Of a DNA stretch of 64,000 nucleotides, positions 19,278 through 29,187 are shown in pieces. The translations under genes and the position numbers were made by a program. The notes below the pieces were generated by a model that worked only from the letters and a program-made list of their open reading frames with translations, did no database searches and was not told the DNA's origin. This DNA comes from Leishmania martiniquensis (taxonomy: Eukaryota > Euglenozoa > Kinetoplastea > Trypanosomatida > Trypanosomatidae), in the NCBI RefSeq assembly GCF_017916325.1, contig NC_090157.1, forward strand, positions 375,001 to 439,000, in the 5' to 3' direction. The first letter of the stretch is position 1. Each line of letters starts with the position of its first letter.

Positions 19278-19436
19278 ATGCTGCGTGCGGTTGGTGGTCT
19301 CGCGGCGGTGGCAACCGTCGGCGCAGTAGCCTACACCACGTACCAGCGAGAGAACGAGAGACTGGTGCAGGACCAAATGAAGCTGCTAATGGCGAAAGAG
19401 GCGGAGGAGGCGAAGAGAAGAGGGAGGACACTGTAG
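19278..19436 (+). CDS. 52-residue membrane microprotein
   Basis: A short ORF of 53 codons including TAG. Residues about 4-20 are hydrophobic and small (AVGGLAAVATVGAVAY), enough for one short membrane span with a basic residue in front (MLR). A charged helix follows with heptad-like spacing (YQRENERLVQDQMKLLMAKEAEEAKRR). A TCTTTTC-type pyrimidine tract and AG dinucleotides lie directly upstream (19210-19262). This pattern, a short Ala/Gly-rich N-terminal span and a basic helical tail, is common in small inner-membrane mitochondrial subunits. That location is inference. Such ORFs are easily missed by automatic annotation. Confidence 0.6.
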   Translation: MLRAVGGLAAVATVGAVAYTTYQRENERLVQDQMKLLMAKEAEEAKRRGRTL

Positions 19437-20391
19437 ATCACTAGTCTGCCGCCGCCTCTCTCCCCCTACCCCACTGCTCGTCGCCGCACGCTGTACTTGT
19501 CACTTTTCTTTCGCCATTAGGAATGCGGTAAAGCACTGGAGGAGAAGAAAGCCGTTCGTTCACCAAACACGCGACAAGACCGATCGCACGTGAATTGGCG
19601 AGAGGAGAGAGAGAGGCCGCGCTCCCACCCCTCCCTCCTCCCCCATAACGGACACACACACACACACACGCACCTCACTACGACTCTCTGTCTATCTTCA
19701 TCCCTTCACGGCATGTCGTGCAGCCTCTTGCTGCCGTAGTTATGATGTGTGCGCGGAGGCTGGCGAGAGGGGCACATCTACAGTAACTTTGGCAGCAGCA
19801 CGAGTAGCGGGCATCCCGCCTCTCCTGCAACTCCGCCACATTTGCGCACGCGGATCTTTCTCTATGTACACCCCTTCCCTTTCCTTTTCTTTTGCCCCAC
19901 GCCTTTCCCTCTTACACGCTCGTGTAGTATAGCGGAGAAGCATACGAGAAGCTGAAAAGGGCGCAGCTGTCAACGAGGAGAACATCACGCACGCATTCGA
20001 GAGAGAGAGAGAGAGCAAGTGTGTTCGTGTGGGACTTGGTTAGCGGCAGGCGTATACGGCAGTACGGTCCCGTGCACAGGCGTCCGTGCGCGCGCCTGTA
20101 TGTTGAGTCCATTGACGCGACTCTCTTGGTTTTCTCAGCACGCTTCTCGCTCGCTCGCTCGCTCTCTCTGTGCCCACTACGCGCCCCATGAGTAAAAGCT
20201 TTCATAGTAAGCACCAGGCAGTCGTCTCTTATTCCACGGCCGCACTGATAGACACACTTGCGCGACTTCGCACTCGCACGGTCGCGGCTTCCTCTTCCCC
20301 TCCCCTCGCCTCGCCTGTTTCCAGCAACTTTCCCTCTTTCACTGCGTCCGCAGAGCAGCTCCCCAAGCAGCAGCCGCACGCGTGAGCGGAG
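19437..20391 (+). other. Intergenic spacer, no gene seen
   Basis: About 950 bp containing a CA repeat (about 19650-19670), a GA repeat (about 20000-20014) and several pyrimidine tracts. No supported coding sequence. Confidence 0.7.
20288..20353 (+). promoter_or_regulatory. Probable trans-splice acceptor of the IQUB gene
   Basis: A C/T-rich block at 20288-20331 is followed by AG at 20333-20334, and a second short T/C stretch by CAG at 20351-20353. Either would give a 5' UTR of 40-60 nt before the ATG at 20392. Confidence 0.5.
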
Positions 20392-23211
20392 ATGAGCAGC
20401 AACGGTGACGAATTTGCCGGGGACCCGCAGCCTCTCACCGGTGAGAGCGTCCATGAGGGACAGGAGGTGCCAGCGGCAGCGGCAACGCCGCCTGCCCACG
20501 CTGAGATGGACGATTTAGAAGATGACTGGAGGGTAGGACATGAAGTCGCTCCTCAGCGGGCCTCTCAGCACGAGGACAGCGTGGCACACTGCACTCAGCT
20601 GCACACGACTGAAGAGGAGCTTGCCGTTGACGTCGCGCACGACGTTCGAGTGCGGCCGGCTTCCTCCTCCTTCCGCCTCTACAGCGGCGTGGGCGACAGC
20701 CGCGAAGACGCAACTGAGTACGAGGAGATGCCAGCTTGGGAAGGCGAACACGGCGGCGCCGCCAGCGCCGGCAGCGGCTTCCCTTCAAGGGCCGTGGATG
20801 TCGCGGAGCATCGCTGCTCCGTGATTACCGCCGCGGCAGCCCGCCAGCCAACTCAGGGGACACAGGCAGACGCAGAAGTGGACGTAGACGTGGCAGAGGA
20901 GCATGGTGAGCGTCAAGATGATAGCCATGGTGATGCTAGTGGTGGAGGTGCTGCTGCTGGTTCAAGCGAAGGCGAGACAGCTAGCGCTAATGCTTCCACT
21001 GACCCTTACGCAGCCAAGCGGCAGCCAGTGGCGCCGCCGCGCTGCAGCCTTCCCCCTCAAGCCCCGCATGGAAAGGTCACGGTTACTGTCACGGTGCTTC
21101 CCATGGGGGCCGTCACCCGACTTGAAGTGCCTGTGCAGAACCCCAACATCTACCGCCCAACGAATCCAAAGACTCCCACAACAGCTGCCTCGGAGGCCAA
21201 CGGCAGCGTCGCGCCGCACTGGGTACTTGTCGCACAGGACCTCTTCGAAAGCATCGCCAATCACCTCATCGTCCATCCGCAATCGTTTCGGATCTTCCAC
21301 CAGCACCAGCGTGTGCGCTTCACGGAGACGCTCTTAGTGGACTGCGACTTCACGAGTGCCATGGCGGACCGCGGGGCTGCACGCGGTGTGGAGAAGGGCG
21401 ATGGCGGTCATGCCGAAGGCGCTGTCAACGATCGCGCTGAGCCCATTTGGGTCTCTCTCACCTTTCCTGTAGCCGCCGATGCGCGCGGCGCCGCTTCTCC
21501 GGAAGCGACGCCCGCGTGCGACGATCGCAAGGGCGAAGGCGAAGAAGCGCAGGCATCGCTCACGGCCGTGCCGGAGCACCTGTGCCGCCTCACATCCGAT
21601 GACTATGTGGCGCGTTGTATCCGTGTGCGGCCGCGCAAGCTAGTGGTTTCCCCCCACGTTCTCGTCGAAGGACGTAATCAGGGGTACAGCTACGACGAGG
21701 TGATACATCGTGTGCAGGCCCTCCAGGATGCTCAGCAGTTGCCGGCCTCACACGGGGGGCGCGGCGAGGACGGCGCCAATGATGGAGCAGCCGCGGTGCT
21801 GCCAAATTTTGCCATTGTCGCCATCCTGCAAGACGGCTTTGTGGCTCCAGGGAAAGCGTTTCTCGGCGGGTACCGGGACAAGCGTCACCCAGAGAACGTG
21901 CGGCTGCACGCTTCGACGCAGCTTTATCATCGCGACCTCGAGTACTCCCCCTTCTCTACGGCAAAGGGCTCGTCGGCAAATCGGTGCACTCGCCAGACGC
22001 AGACCCTCGGAATCTCGCGCAGCTGCCAGACGCACCGTGAGGCGTGTGTGCAGACGCCGCGCGTTGACCTGATCCTGAGTGACGCGCACGACTTCATCGT
22101 TGTCGCGCGGCCGTACTTCACGGCCGCCGAGCTGCATGCGCTGCGTGTGGAGATGGCGATCATAATTCAGAAAATGTACCGTCAGTGGAAGGCGCGTCGC
22201 ATCCACGCTGAGCTAGAGGTGGCTGAGGCGGCGCGCCAGCACCGCGCCGGGGTGCGCCAGCGGCGGGAGGAGGCACTGCAGATGGCAGTGGAGGACGCCG
22301 CGCAGTTGCGCCGCGACGACCCGCGCAGCGCGGCGGACTTCGAGCGCGTAAAGCGGGACATTCTCAAGTGGCGTGCCGACGAGGCGGCATGCATCCAACG
22401 CGACCCGTCGCTGTCACCAATCGAAATTAGGGCGGCACTGCTGGCACTCACCGAGACGGAGCTGCAGCTCCTTCAGCAGCTCGACCAGCGCCGTCGCGAG
22501 GTGAGCAAGACGCAGCAGGAAAAGCGGTTTGTGCAGACGCTGAAGCGCATGGCTGCCCCCAAACAGTGGGGCACCGTCCATGTGTGTACCCCCGAAACGC
22601 AGCGTGCTGCCGAGCTGCGCGACTTGTACGAGCGACTCTGCCTCACCTCCAGCGGCTCTGTAGCAACGGCGAAAGGCTCCACATCTGCGCAGAGCTCGCC
22701 ACAAGGCACTTTTGCCTCTTCACTATCGCCGCCGTTGGTGGATTCAAAGAACGCTCTGCACAGCCCGAACGGCACCTCTGATTCGTTATGGGGGACGAAG
22801 GCCGCGGCCGGTCCTGTGCCTTCTGCGACGGCGGCGGTGAGCGGCGCCGTTGCGGACTTGCCGTCGGCGGCGGCTGCCCGCCTCGACATCCTTTTGCGCG
22901 TGAAGTGGACGGTGCGGGAATTCAGCGCCGGCTCGCCGCTCACGCAGGAGCTGTGCGAGCTGATCGACCGTGAGGCCGACCTTTTGCACCGTGGCCGCAA
23001 GGAGGCGTCTCTGACAAGTCTTCGGAAGCGGATTCAATCGCTGTTTGCGCAGTTCATCGAGGATCCGCAGCACAACCCGATAGCGAAGGAGTTTGCCCAG
23101 ACCGCGCGTGACCGCACCCGCGTCAAGGCGGCGGAGCTGGCCAAAGAGAAGGCCTGTCATGGGCCGAAGGTGGCATCCGTCTCGTGTACTAGCCCTGCAC
23201 GACAGCAGTAG
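20392..23211 (+). CDS. IQUB-like flagellar protein (ubiquitin-like fold + IQ motif)
   Basis: A 939-residue protein. Residues 1-220 are acidic and disordered. Residues about 228-312 look like a ubiquitin-like domain (KVTVTVTVLPMGAVTRLEVPV to SFRIFHQHQRVRFTETL). The stretch about 487-590 follows the animal IQUB pattern in order: a GGYRDKRHPENVRLHAS motif, a short RQTQT element, then ARPYFTAAELHALRVEMAII. An IQ motif follows directly at about 590-603 (IIQKMYRQWKARR), then a long charged helix (about 610-720). In animals IQUB belongs to the ciliary axoneme and is linked to radial spokes, so an axonemal role in the flagellum is likely. The C-terminal about 200 residues contain a Ser/Ala-rich linker and a helical end (VKWTVREFSAGSPLTQELCELIDREADLL). 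The start ATG follows a clear pyrimidine tract. Confidence 0.85.
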   Translation: MSSNGDEFAGDPQPLTGESVHEGQEVPAAAATPPAHAEMDDLEDDWRVGHEVAPQRASQHEDSVAHCTQLHTTEEELAVDVAHDVRVRPASSSFRLYSGVGDSREDATEYEEMPAWEGEHGGAASAGSGFPSRAVDVAEHRCSVITAAAARQPTQGTQADAEVDVDVAEEHGERQDDSHGDASGGGAAAGSSEGETASANASTDPYAAKRQPVAPPRCSLPPQAPHGKVTVTVTVLPMGAVTRLEVPVQNPNIYRPTNPKTPTTAASEANGSVAPHWVLVAQDLFESIANHLIVHPQSFRIFHQHQRVRFTETLLVDCDFTSAMADRGAARGVEKGDGGHAEGAVNDRAEPIWVSLTFPVAADARGAASPEATPACDDRKGEGEEAQASLTAVPEHLCRLTSDDYVARCIRVRPRKLVVSPHVLVEGRNQGYSYDEVIHRVQALQDAQQLPASHGGRGEDGANDGAAAVLPNFAIVAILQDGFVAPGKAFLGGYRDKRHPENVRLHASTQLYHRDLEYSPFSTAKGSSANRCTRQTQTLGISRSCQTHREACVQTPRVDLILSDAHDFIVVARPYFTAAELHALRVEMAIIIQKMYRQWKARRIHAELEVAEAARQHRAGVRQRREEALQMAVEDAAQLRRDDPRSAADFERVKRDILKWRADEAACIQRDPSLSPIEIRAALLALTETELQLLQQLDQRRREVSKTQQEKRFVQTLKRMAAPKQWGTVHVCTPETQRAAELRDLYERLCLTSSGSVATAKGSTSAQSSPQGTFASSLSPPLVDSKNALHSPNGTSDSLWGTKAAAGPVPSATAAVSGAVADLPSAAAARLDILLRVKWTVREFSAGSPLTQELCELIDREADLLHRGRKEASLTSLRKRIQSLFAQFIEDPQHNPIAKEFAQTARDRTRVKAAELAKEKACHGPKVASVSCTSPARQQ

Positions 23212-24517
23212 CCCAGCCATCACCGCATATGCAGCTCATGGCGTCTCGGTGCGGGGCGGAGGCGCGCCCTCCTTCAACTCCCCACGCGACACTGTCGCTT
23301 CTCAGCTTCGCGCTGTCGAGGACGTACCTACAGAAGGCAGGGAAGGAGAGGCGGGTAGTGGGGCTCCAACGCCTCTTTCACATGCGCGCGTCTCTCTCTC
23401 TCGCCCTCCCTCCCTCTGAGTGTACGGCACGCCGGCCTCCGCTGCACGTGCTGCTCTTCTTTCGCCGTCGAGAGTCTCTCATGTATCATAGTGCTGTAGC
23501 GCGGGCGAGGAAAGAAGCTGACGCCGCGGCTCGAGAGAGGAACAGTACAAGCGGGTCTGTCTGCGTGCGTGGGTAGGTGTGTGCGTGTGCGCGCGTGTGT
23601 GTACATATATGTGCGCTGTCATGGCTGTTGTTCGCAGCGCTCTGCTCCTCCCCTTGTCGAAACGTTGGGGGGAGGGGGGAGGGGAAGGTTTGACGAGGAT
23701 CCGCATCGTCGCCGTTGGTGTTGGTGGTGGTGGTGGTGATTGCCGTCGCCACAACGCACTGCCTCTCCTTTACCGCTCCTTTACCCCTTTGCGTGCTGCG
23801 CCCTTTTCGGGCGGTATGTAGTGAAGATGTAAACAAAGTCAACCAGCCAGTCCCCTTCCCGAATATATATCGTGACTCCCCTCCTCCTCCTCCCTATTGG
23901 GCGGGGCGCGTCGGCACCGGTGTGCTGTCCTTTACCTCTGCCTTCTAACCTACATCGATTGGGGAAACTGTGGTGAAGCGGAAGCCGCAATGATGCGGGC
24001 AACCGCGACACCACATCCGCCTCCTCCCCGTAGCACCACCATTACCACCCTCATGGCGGACTCACACCAATGACGGCAGGGCGTCTGATAATTGCTGCCT
24101 CGTTGTGGCCGTCGGTGTCGAAGAAGTCCATTGGCCTGGGTGTGATGGTGTGTCAGGCGGGCCCGCCTCTCCCCCTCTCTCGCGCGTCGACGAGTACTCT
24201 GCTCCCACACGTTAGTTTTCTTCTCTGCTGGGCTTCACATTCTTCCGCCTCACTGCACTCTTCGCTTGTGCCTGTCATCATGGCTCGTACGTCCGCGCGC
24301 GTGCCTCTCCCCTCTCCTCCCTCTCTCCCCCCTTCAATCTCACAACCCACGCTGATGGGGCACCACCTTCGCAGTGTGGGCTCGTGCTGCCCTGTGCCAA
24401 GCGGTTTGGGGCGCCCGTGACAGACAGGCGCATTCATACAGACAGACAGACAGAGGCGTACGCGCGCATACACCAGAATACGTTCGGGCACGCACTTTGG
24501 ACCTCCTCGCTGCGCAG
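23212..24517 (+). other. Intergenic spacer, no gene seen
   Basis: About 1.3 kb with a GT repeat (about 23576-23602), a GGT run (about 23716-23737), a TA element (about 23862-23870) and pyrimidine tracts near 24165-24180 and 24305-24335 before Prp18. The frame of the next gene is open back to 24374, but that extension translates spacer sequence. Confidence 0.7.
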
Positions 24518-26206
24518 ATGGACTTGGAAGGACTACACGGGTTGCTGCTGAAGAAGAAACAACGGCCGCCACCGCCGCAGCAGCAGCAGCAACAAGAGGC
24601 CTTAGGTGGATCGTCTGCAGCTGCGGCTGTTGGCGCAGACACCTCTGCAAACACCCGCGCGCTCTGCAGCAACGTGACAGCTGCCGACAAGAGTAGCACG
24701 GCGACTTCCTCAGGGCATGCGACGGCAAGCAGCAGCGGCAGCCCTGATAGCGGGTCCAGCGGCACCACCTGTGACCCATATACAGCTGCTCTGCAGCGTG
24801 TGCAATCCTTGCGGCAGCAACCTGAGCATCAAGGGGAGCTTGGCGGGACTGTGGCAGGCCAGAAGCGCAGCCGAGAAGATATGGAGCAGGCATCCAAGCT
24901 AAACGGGGCTCCGCGCACCCCCACCGGCTCTTCTGGTGAAGAGAGTGACGGGCCGCAAGGAAGCTCGGGTACGTTGGCCAGCGCGCCATCGGGCGCCTCG
25001 CTCAGCGCGCCCACAGCTCCGCGCATGAAGAGCGACGAAGACGTGTTGGCGCAGAGGGAGTTGGGCGTCGCGGCATTGCAGGCCTGCCTCAGACAGTTAG
25101 AACACTACTGGGCCGCGGAATGTGTTTTGAGCACCAACACACCATCGGCTGACTGTTCCGCCAAGGCGAGTACGCCAGCATCAACCGTCTCGCAGCCGCA
25201 GCAGCAGTCGTCACCTGTTGGTGATCTCCCCACACTGAGTGTCCCGCTGGCCACGCCGCTGTCATGCCCTATTCCGCGCGCGCTGCGTGCGTACCTCTCG
25301 GCTCGCTTTGCGGCACCGAACGCGAACGCCGCGCGTGCGACGGGGCTGCCGGAGATGGCGGTACTGAACCGTGAGTTTGAGTTGCTTGCGCAGCTGAAGG
25401 CGGAGGTGGAGGCAACACCGCAGCAGGAGGTGGTAGAAAGCGCGTTTACCGCCGATGGCAAAAGTTGCGCATTGCCGGAGGAGCAGCTGCAACTCGCTGA
25501 ACTCTTGCGTGCGCTATGGTACCTGGTCGCGCTGCGCTGGCAGCAGAGCCTTGATCCGCATCAGCGCGATGGCCGGTGTTGTGCTGCGTCAACTGCCCCG
25601 CCGCGGGAAGGGCTCCTTGCAGCGGCGCAGCAAGGATGGTCATCTGTCGTCTACCTTGCCCTCCAAAACGCTCTACCTGCTGACGTGCGACTTGTGCAGG
25701 GCCGTGCCGTCGCCGACGAAGTGGACAAGTGGCGAGCGCTGGCCCGCACCCGACAGGACGCGCTGGAGCTACTTGCGTACGTTTGCAGTGACTACGAAAC
25801 CTCCGCTGCGGCGTCACGTTCATCTGCCGCCGCGGCGTCATTCGTCATCCCGGCCGAGCTTCGCAAGAGTCTGCACACCATGGTTGTGCGCCATCTGCAG
25901 CAGGAGCATAACTTCATGGCGGTGCGGCAGGACTACGTCGACATCACGATGGGGACAGCGAACTGGAAGCTGGGCCTATTCTCTGGCGGAGAGGTGCACA
26001 TGCGCCGGTCGATGGAGCGGGTGGAGCGCAACCGAATAGCGCATCTGCTGAACAACGAGCACGCCACGCACCTGCTGCAGGCGGTGCGAGAGCTGACGAT
26101 ATTTGCAGAGCAGCAGTGGGCAGCGGAGCGCTCTTTGCGATTCTTCTCTCTGTTCGCCTCACGGACGTGCGACCCCACTCTCCGCAGCCGCGCCGCCATG
26201 AAGTGA
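24518..26206 (+). CDS. PRP18: Pre-mRNA splicing factor Prp18
   Basis: A 562-residue protein. The C-terminal part (about 445-545) matches the Prp18 helical bundle: a helix RKSLHTMVVRHLQQEHNFMAV, the conserved loop YVDITMGTANWKLGLF (human and yeast Prp18 have I-G-x-A-x-W-P-I-G here), then VERNRIAHLLNNEHATHLLQAVRELTIFAEQQW, equal to the Prp18 helix with HVLNDE and the following lysine/arginine-leucine pattern. Prp18 acts with Slu7 in the second step of splicing. The N-terminus begins MDLEGLHGLLLKKKQ, similar in kind to other Prp18 N-termini, followed by a glutamine run and about 330 residues of Ala/Ser-rich spacer with a helical middle domain. The family usually has about 340 residues in animals, so this copy is expanded by low-complexity insertions. 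In trypanosomatids it would serve trans-splicing and the few cis introns. Confidence 0.82.
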   Translation: MDLEGLHGLLLKKKQRPPPPQQQQQQEALGGSSAAAAVGADTSANTRALCSNVTAADKSSTATSSGHATASSSGSPDSGSSGTTCDPYTAALQRVQSLRQQPEHQGELGGTVAGQKRSREDMEQASKLNGAPRTPTGSSGEESDGPQGSSGTLASAPSGASLSAPTAPRMKSDEDVLAQRELGVAALQACLRQLEHYWAAECVLSTNTPSADCSAKASTPASTVSQPQQQSSPVGDLPTLSVPLATPLSCPIPRALRAYLSARFAAPNANAARATGLPEMAVLNREFELLAQLKAEVEATPQQEVVESAFTADGKSCALPEEQLQLAELLRALWYLVALRWQQSLDPHQRDGRCCAASTAPPREGLLAAAQQGWSSVVYLALQNALPADVRLVQGRAVADEVDKWRALARTRQDALELLAYVCSDYETSAAASRSSAAAASFVIPAELRKSLHTMVVRHLQQEHNFMAVRQDYVDITMGTANWKLGLFSGGEVHMRRSMERVERNRIAHLLNNEHATHLLQAVRELTIFAEQQWAAERSLRFFSLFASRTCDPTLRSRAAMK

Positions 26207-26500
26207 CGCAGCGCACGGAAGGTTGCAATGATCACCGTTGCCGAAGGGGCGGCGATCCAGCCTGTGCGTCCGAGGCGATTCTTTCATATATATATATATA
26301 TTCAGTGGTGGTGGTGGCGGATACAATGCATGCGAACGATTGTTGGTGCGGACCAGTGAAGGCGATAGCGACAAGCCACATCGAAAGCAAGGGCCTTTTT
26401 ATCACGCAAATGGGACGTGTGCGCGCAGGCACGCATGGAAAAAAAAGGATAATACGCTCCCGCTCTTCGGGCGCCCACATGCGGGCAGACGAAGAGGCAC

Positions 26501-28090
26501 GCCTTCGACGTGGACGATAAGGGCCGTCTGAGCGAGTCGGAGGCTTGCCATCTGCTGCACACAATTATGGTGGATCCGGCGGTGCAGATCAGTTACGCAG
26601 CAGCGGAGGCTTCAGCAGTCGGCTGTGAAGGGGACGGCCTAGCGGCTTTGCCTTCCGCGGCATGCGACTCGGGAGCATTGGAGTCCACCACCACAGCAGA
26701 GGCACCGCCGTTAGCCTTGTATTCTCCTCCCCCCCCCAGACAGCTAAGTCGAAGGCGGCGGCGGCGGCGGCGGCAACCCACGTCGCCTCCGCTTCCCGTG
26801 CATCCACAGCACACCGCGCAGGCTCCTCGCGGCGCAGTGAGAAGGAGAGTCTCGCCTTCAGTATTTCATCAGCGCTACTGCAGCCCTTGCTTTTCGGTCC
26901 TCTGCCGCTGCACGTCGGCGCCGCTCCTGGGCCGACGCCTGATGATCGCAACACAGATCTTGCCACTTCTCTCGTGTCTACTGAGACAGCCCAGGATTCG
27001 GCTGCGGCTGTAGGCTCCGCAGTGAGGCGTGCCTCCACTGCGGTGGCACCCTCGATGCACCAGGTCGCACGCTGCAGTCTTCTCTCTCCAAAGTGTGGAC
27101 TTACCACCCATCCGGTGCTCCAGCTACTGAAGACGAGGAAAGCAGCGCCCTCCAGCTCACATGCGTCACCCCGGCGGTCGCCAACACTGCCGCTGCGACC
27201 TCGCCACGCTTTTCTGAGCTGCAGCTGATGGCACGAGAAAACTCGCTCTTACGTATGGTCTTGTGCCCCACCTTTGTGTACCGTCTAGACTACCTGCGCT
27301 GGGAGTTGCGCGCCATCGAGTTCGGCTTCTGTGACCCGGCCAACACCGGCACCGCTTCACTGGATGACTGTCGCCGCCTCCTCTACGGGGACAGGCGAAG
27401 CACCGTGGCGAAGGGGGATCCTCCGCAGTATCAGCGGGCTGGAAAGGCTATTGTGACGTGGGAATTTTATCAGAAAGATATTCGATCTCGTGAGGGAGTC
27501 CGACGAGGTGATGGCGGCCCTGCAGCTCACCTTGGACGCGATGCCGCCCGTACCCGAGGAGACGCTGCGAGGCGTGGCCATTCCTGACGGAGCGCAGGAG
27601 GCGGCCACGCAAGCGATTCCAACAGCGGTGAGGCAGAGCGTCCTGCGCCATGCGTATGCGGCTGCCAAGGGTGGCACCACTGCCGGCGAGAGGAGCAGTA
27701 GCGGCCTCGCAGGATGGCGGTGGCGATGCCGCCGATCGCGTCCCTTTCATTCCAGCGGCCGCTATGCCGGAAAACGCGGGGGAGAGTGAGCGCGTCAGCG
27801 AGGCGCGAGCAGCTGCCCGTCCTATGCAGATGTCGCTGGTGCGACCGACGGCACTCACGTGGAATCAGTTCAGCCGTGTGCTTGCCACCATCGGCGTGGT
27901 GAAGCAGCTGAGTGAAGCAGAGAGGTCGCTCTTTCGTGAGGTGGTGGGTGAAGACGGCTCTGAGTCGCTGTCACCTGCCGAGTTTGCGCGCTGAAGGAAC
28001 TCTCTTTTTGCCGATGAGCTGCCCCGCTTCGATGAGCAGAAGCGCAACGCCGTTCAGCAGTTCTGCTACTGCATGCAGCAGCTCGAGTAA
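26501..28090 (+). pseudogene. Frameshifted MICU-type EF-hand protein gene
   Basis: Segments of a MICU-like (mitochondrial calcium uptake regulator) protein appear in the right order but in changing frames. 26501 to about 26730 has an EF-hand half (AFDVDDKGRLSESEACHLLHTI). A frame change falls in a nine-C run (26729-26737). Another at about 27085 leads to VYRLDYLRWELRAIEFGFCD and TASLDDCRRLL. A third near 27472 separates WEFYQK from IFDLVRESDEVMAALQLTL. A fourth near 27700 leads to LTWNQFSRVLATIGVV and FREVVGEDGSESLSPAEFAR. Then a TGA (27992-27994) precedes the last in-frame piece, FADELPRFDEQKRNAVQQFC, ending at TAA 28088-28090. The pieces track the central and C-terminal half of animal MICU1. 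No start codon or mitochondrial N-terminus is found upstream, so the 5' part is missing as well. This reads as a decayed gene; several sequencing errors in one gene are the alternative. Confidence 0.75.
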
Positions 28091-29187
28091 GAGGGGAGCA
28101 GTGGTGAGGGAGCCCTCAGTGCGTCACACACACTCTCCCTCTTCCCCTCTCTCGCTGAAGACGGAGCTGCTGAATTCGCATCACGTCAAGGTGTTGCCGC
28201 GCCTTCGGACTAGAAGCCGCACAGGCAAAGAGGGCGTGGAGACCATTGCGCCTGTGTGAGTTTGTACGTTGTGTGTGTGTGTCTTCAGCTGAGAGGAGCG
28301 ACAGCAACTCTTTTTTTTTCTGGGTGGAGGGGGGGAAGAAGTGGAAGCCGAGGGCATCATCTCGTTGCCCGACAGGAAGACGCCCCCACTCTTTTCAGAG
28401 CAAGGGCGCCGCTCTTGGCAGTGAAACGGACTCGTGTGAGACACAGGTGAGAACTTGGGGAGAGAGGGCGGGGGGGAGAAGATGCAGTGGCGAACCTCAA
28501 AGAAGTGGGGTGACCCCTACCGGTCCTGCTGTTTCCTCATCCCTTCTCCCAAGGAAGATGGAAGGGCTGAAGGTGGCTCTTACTCGAGTGAGGAGGCGCT
28601 TAGAGGTGCGACGGTTGCTCACCGCCCGCCCTTCCCCGCCCTCGGCTCTCTCTCTCTGCGTATGCGCGTGGGATGCGTGAAGACGCGGAGCCGCTGCTAC
28701 TCCTGTGAGCGCCACCCCGAAGTCGTGACCGAGTCAAAGAAAAAGAAAGTACCCCCCCCCTACGAGCGCACGCATGATCACACGAACTTACGTCCTACGG
28801 GAGCGATGCGGCTCTCCTCCGAGAGATGCTCACCGAAACGGCTGAGGAACAGACGAACTCGAGGGAGAATGAGTGCAATAGGGCTGGGCCTGCTGCTAAA
28901 CTGTGGGGGGGTGCCGGGGCGCCCCCTGCAACGAGGGTGTGCCGCGTTTACGCGAACAGGTGCGCCACGAGTGCCATGAAAGCAGAGGACGTTGACTCCT
29001 GCCCGCTCCCATAAACCTTCGCTTTCTCTGCCCTCCCTCCCGGCTACTCTCCCTATGGGCTCTTTTGAATACCACGAGGGTCTCTCGAGCCTAGGCCTCC
29101 CTCAACTCTGCTCGCACGTCGGCGGCACACGCGCACACACCAGGTCGCTGGAAACTGCAGCGATAGAGACTGCGGAAGGGAGAAAAA
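28091..29187 (+). other. Intergenic spacer, no gene seen
   Basis: About 1.1 kb between the MICU-type remnant and the first BCS1-like gene. Several mid-sized open frames exist, but none has recognisable features. A TG run lies at about 28268-28281 and a pyrimidine tract at about 29018-29052 that may serve the next gene. Confidence 0.65.

Noticed and set aside
24374..24517. 48-residue extension of Prp18
   Set aside because: It reads as spacer; the ATG at 24518 gives an N-terminus like other Prp18 proteins.
28455..28979. 174-codon + strand frame between the MICU remnant and BCS1-like copy 1
   Set aside because: Composition of translated spacer (Arg/Gly/Ser/Cys), no motif, no clear splice signal before it.
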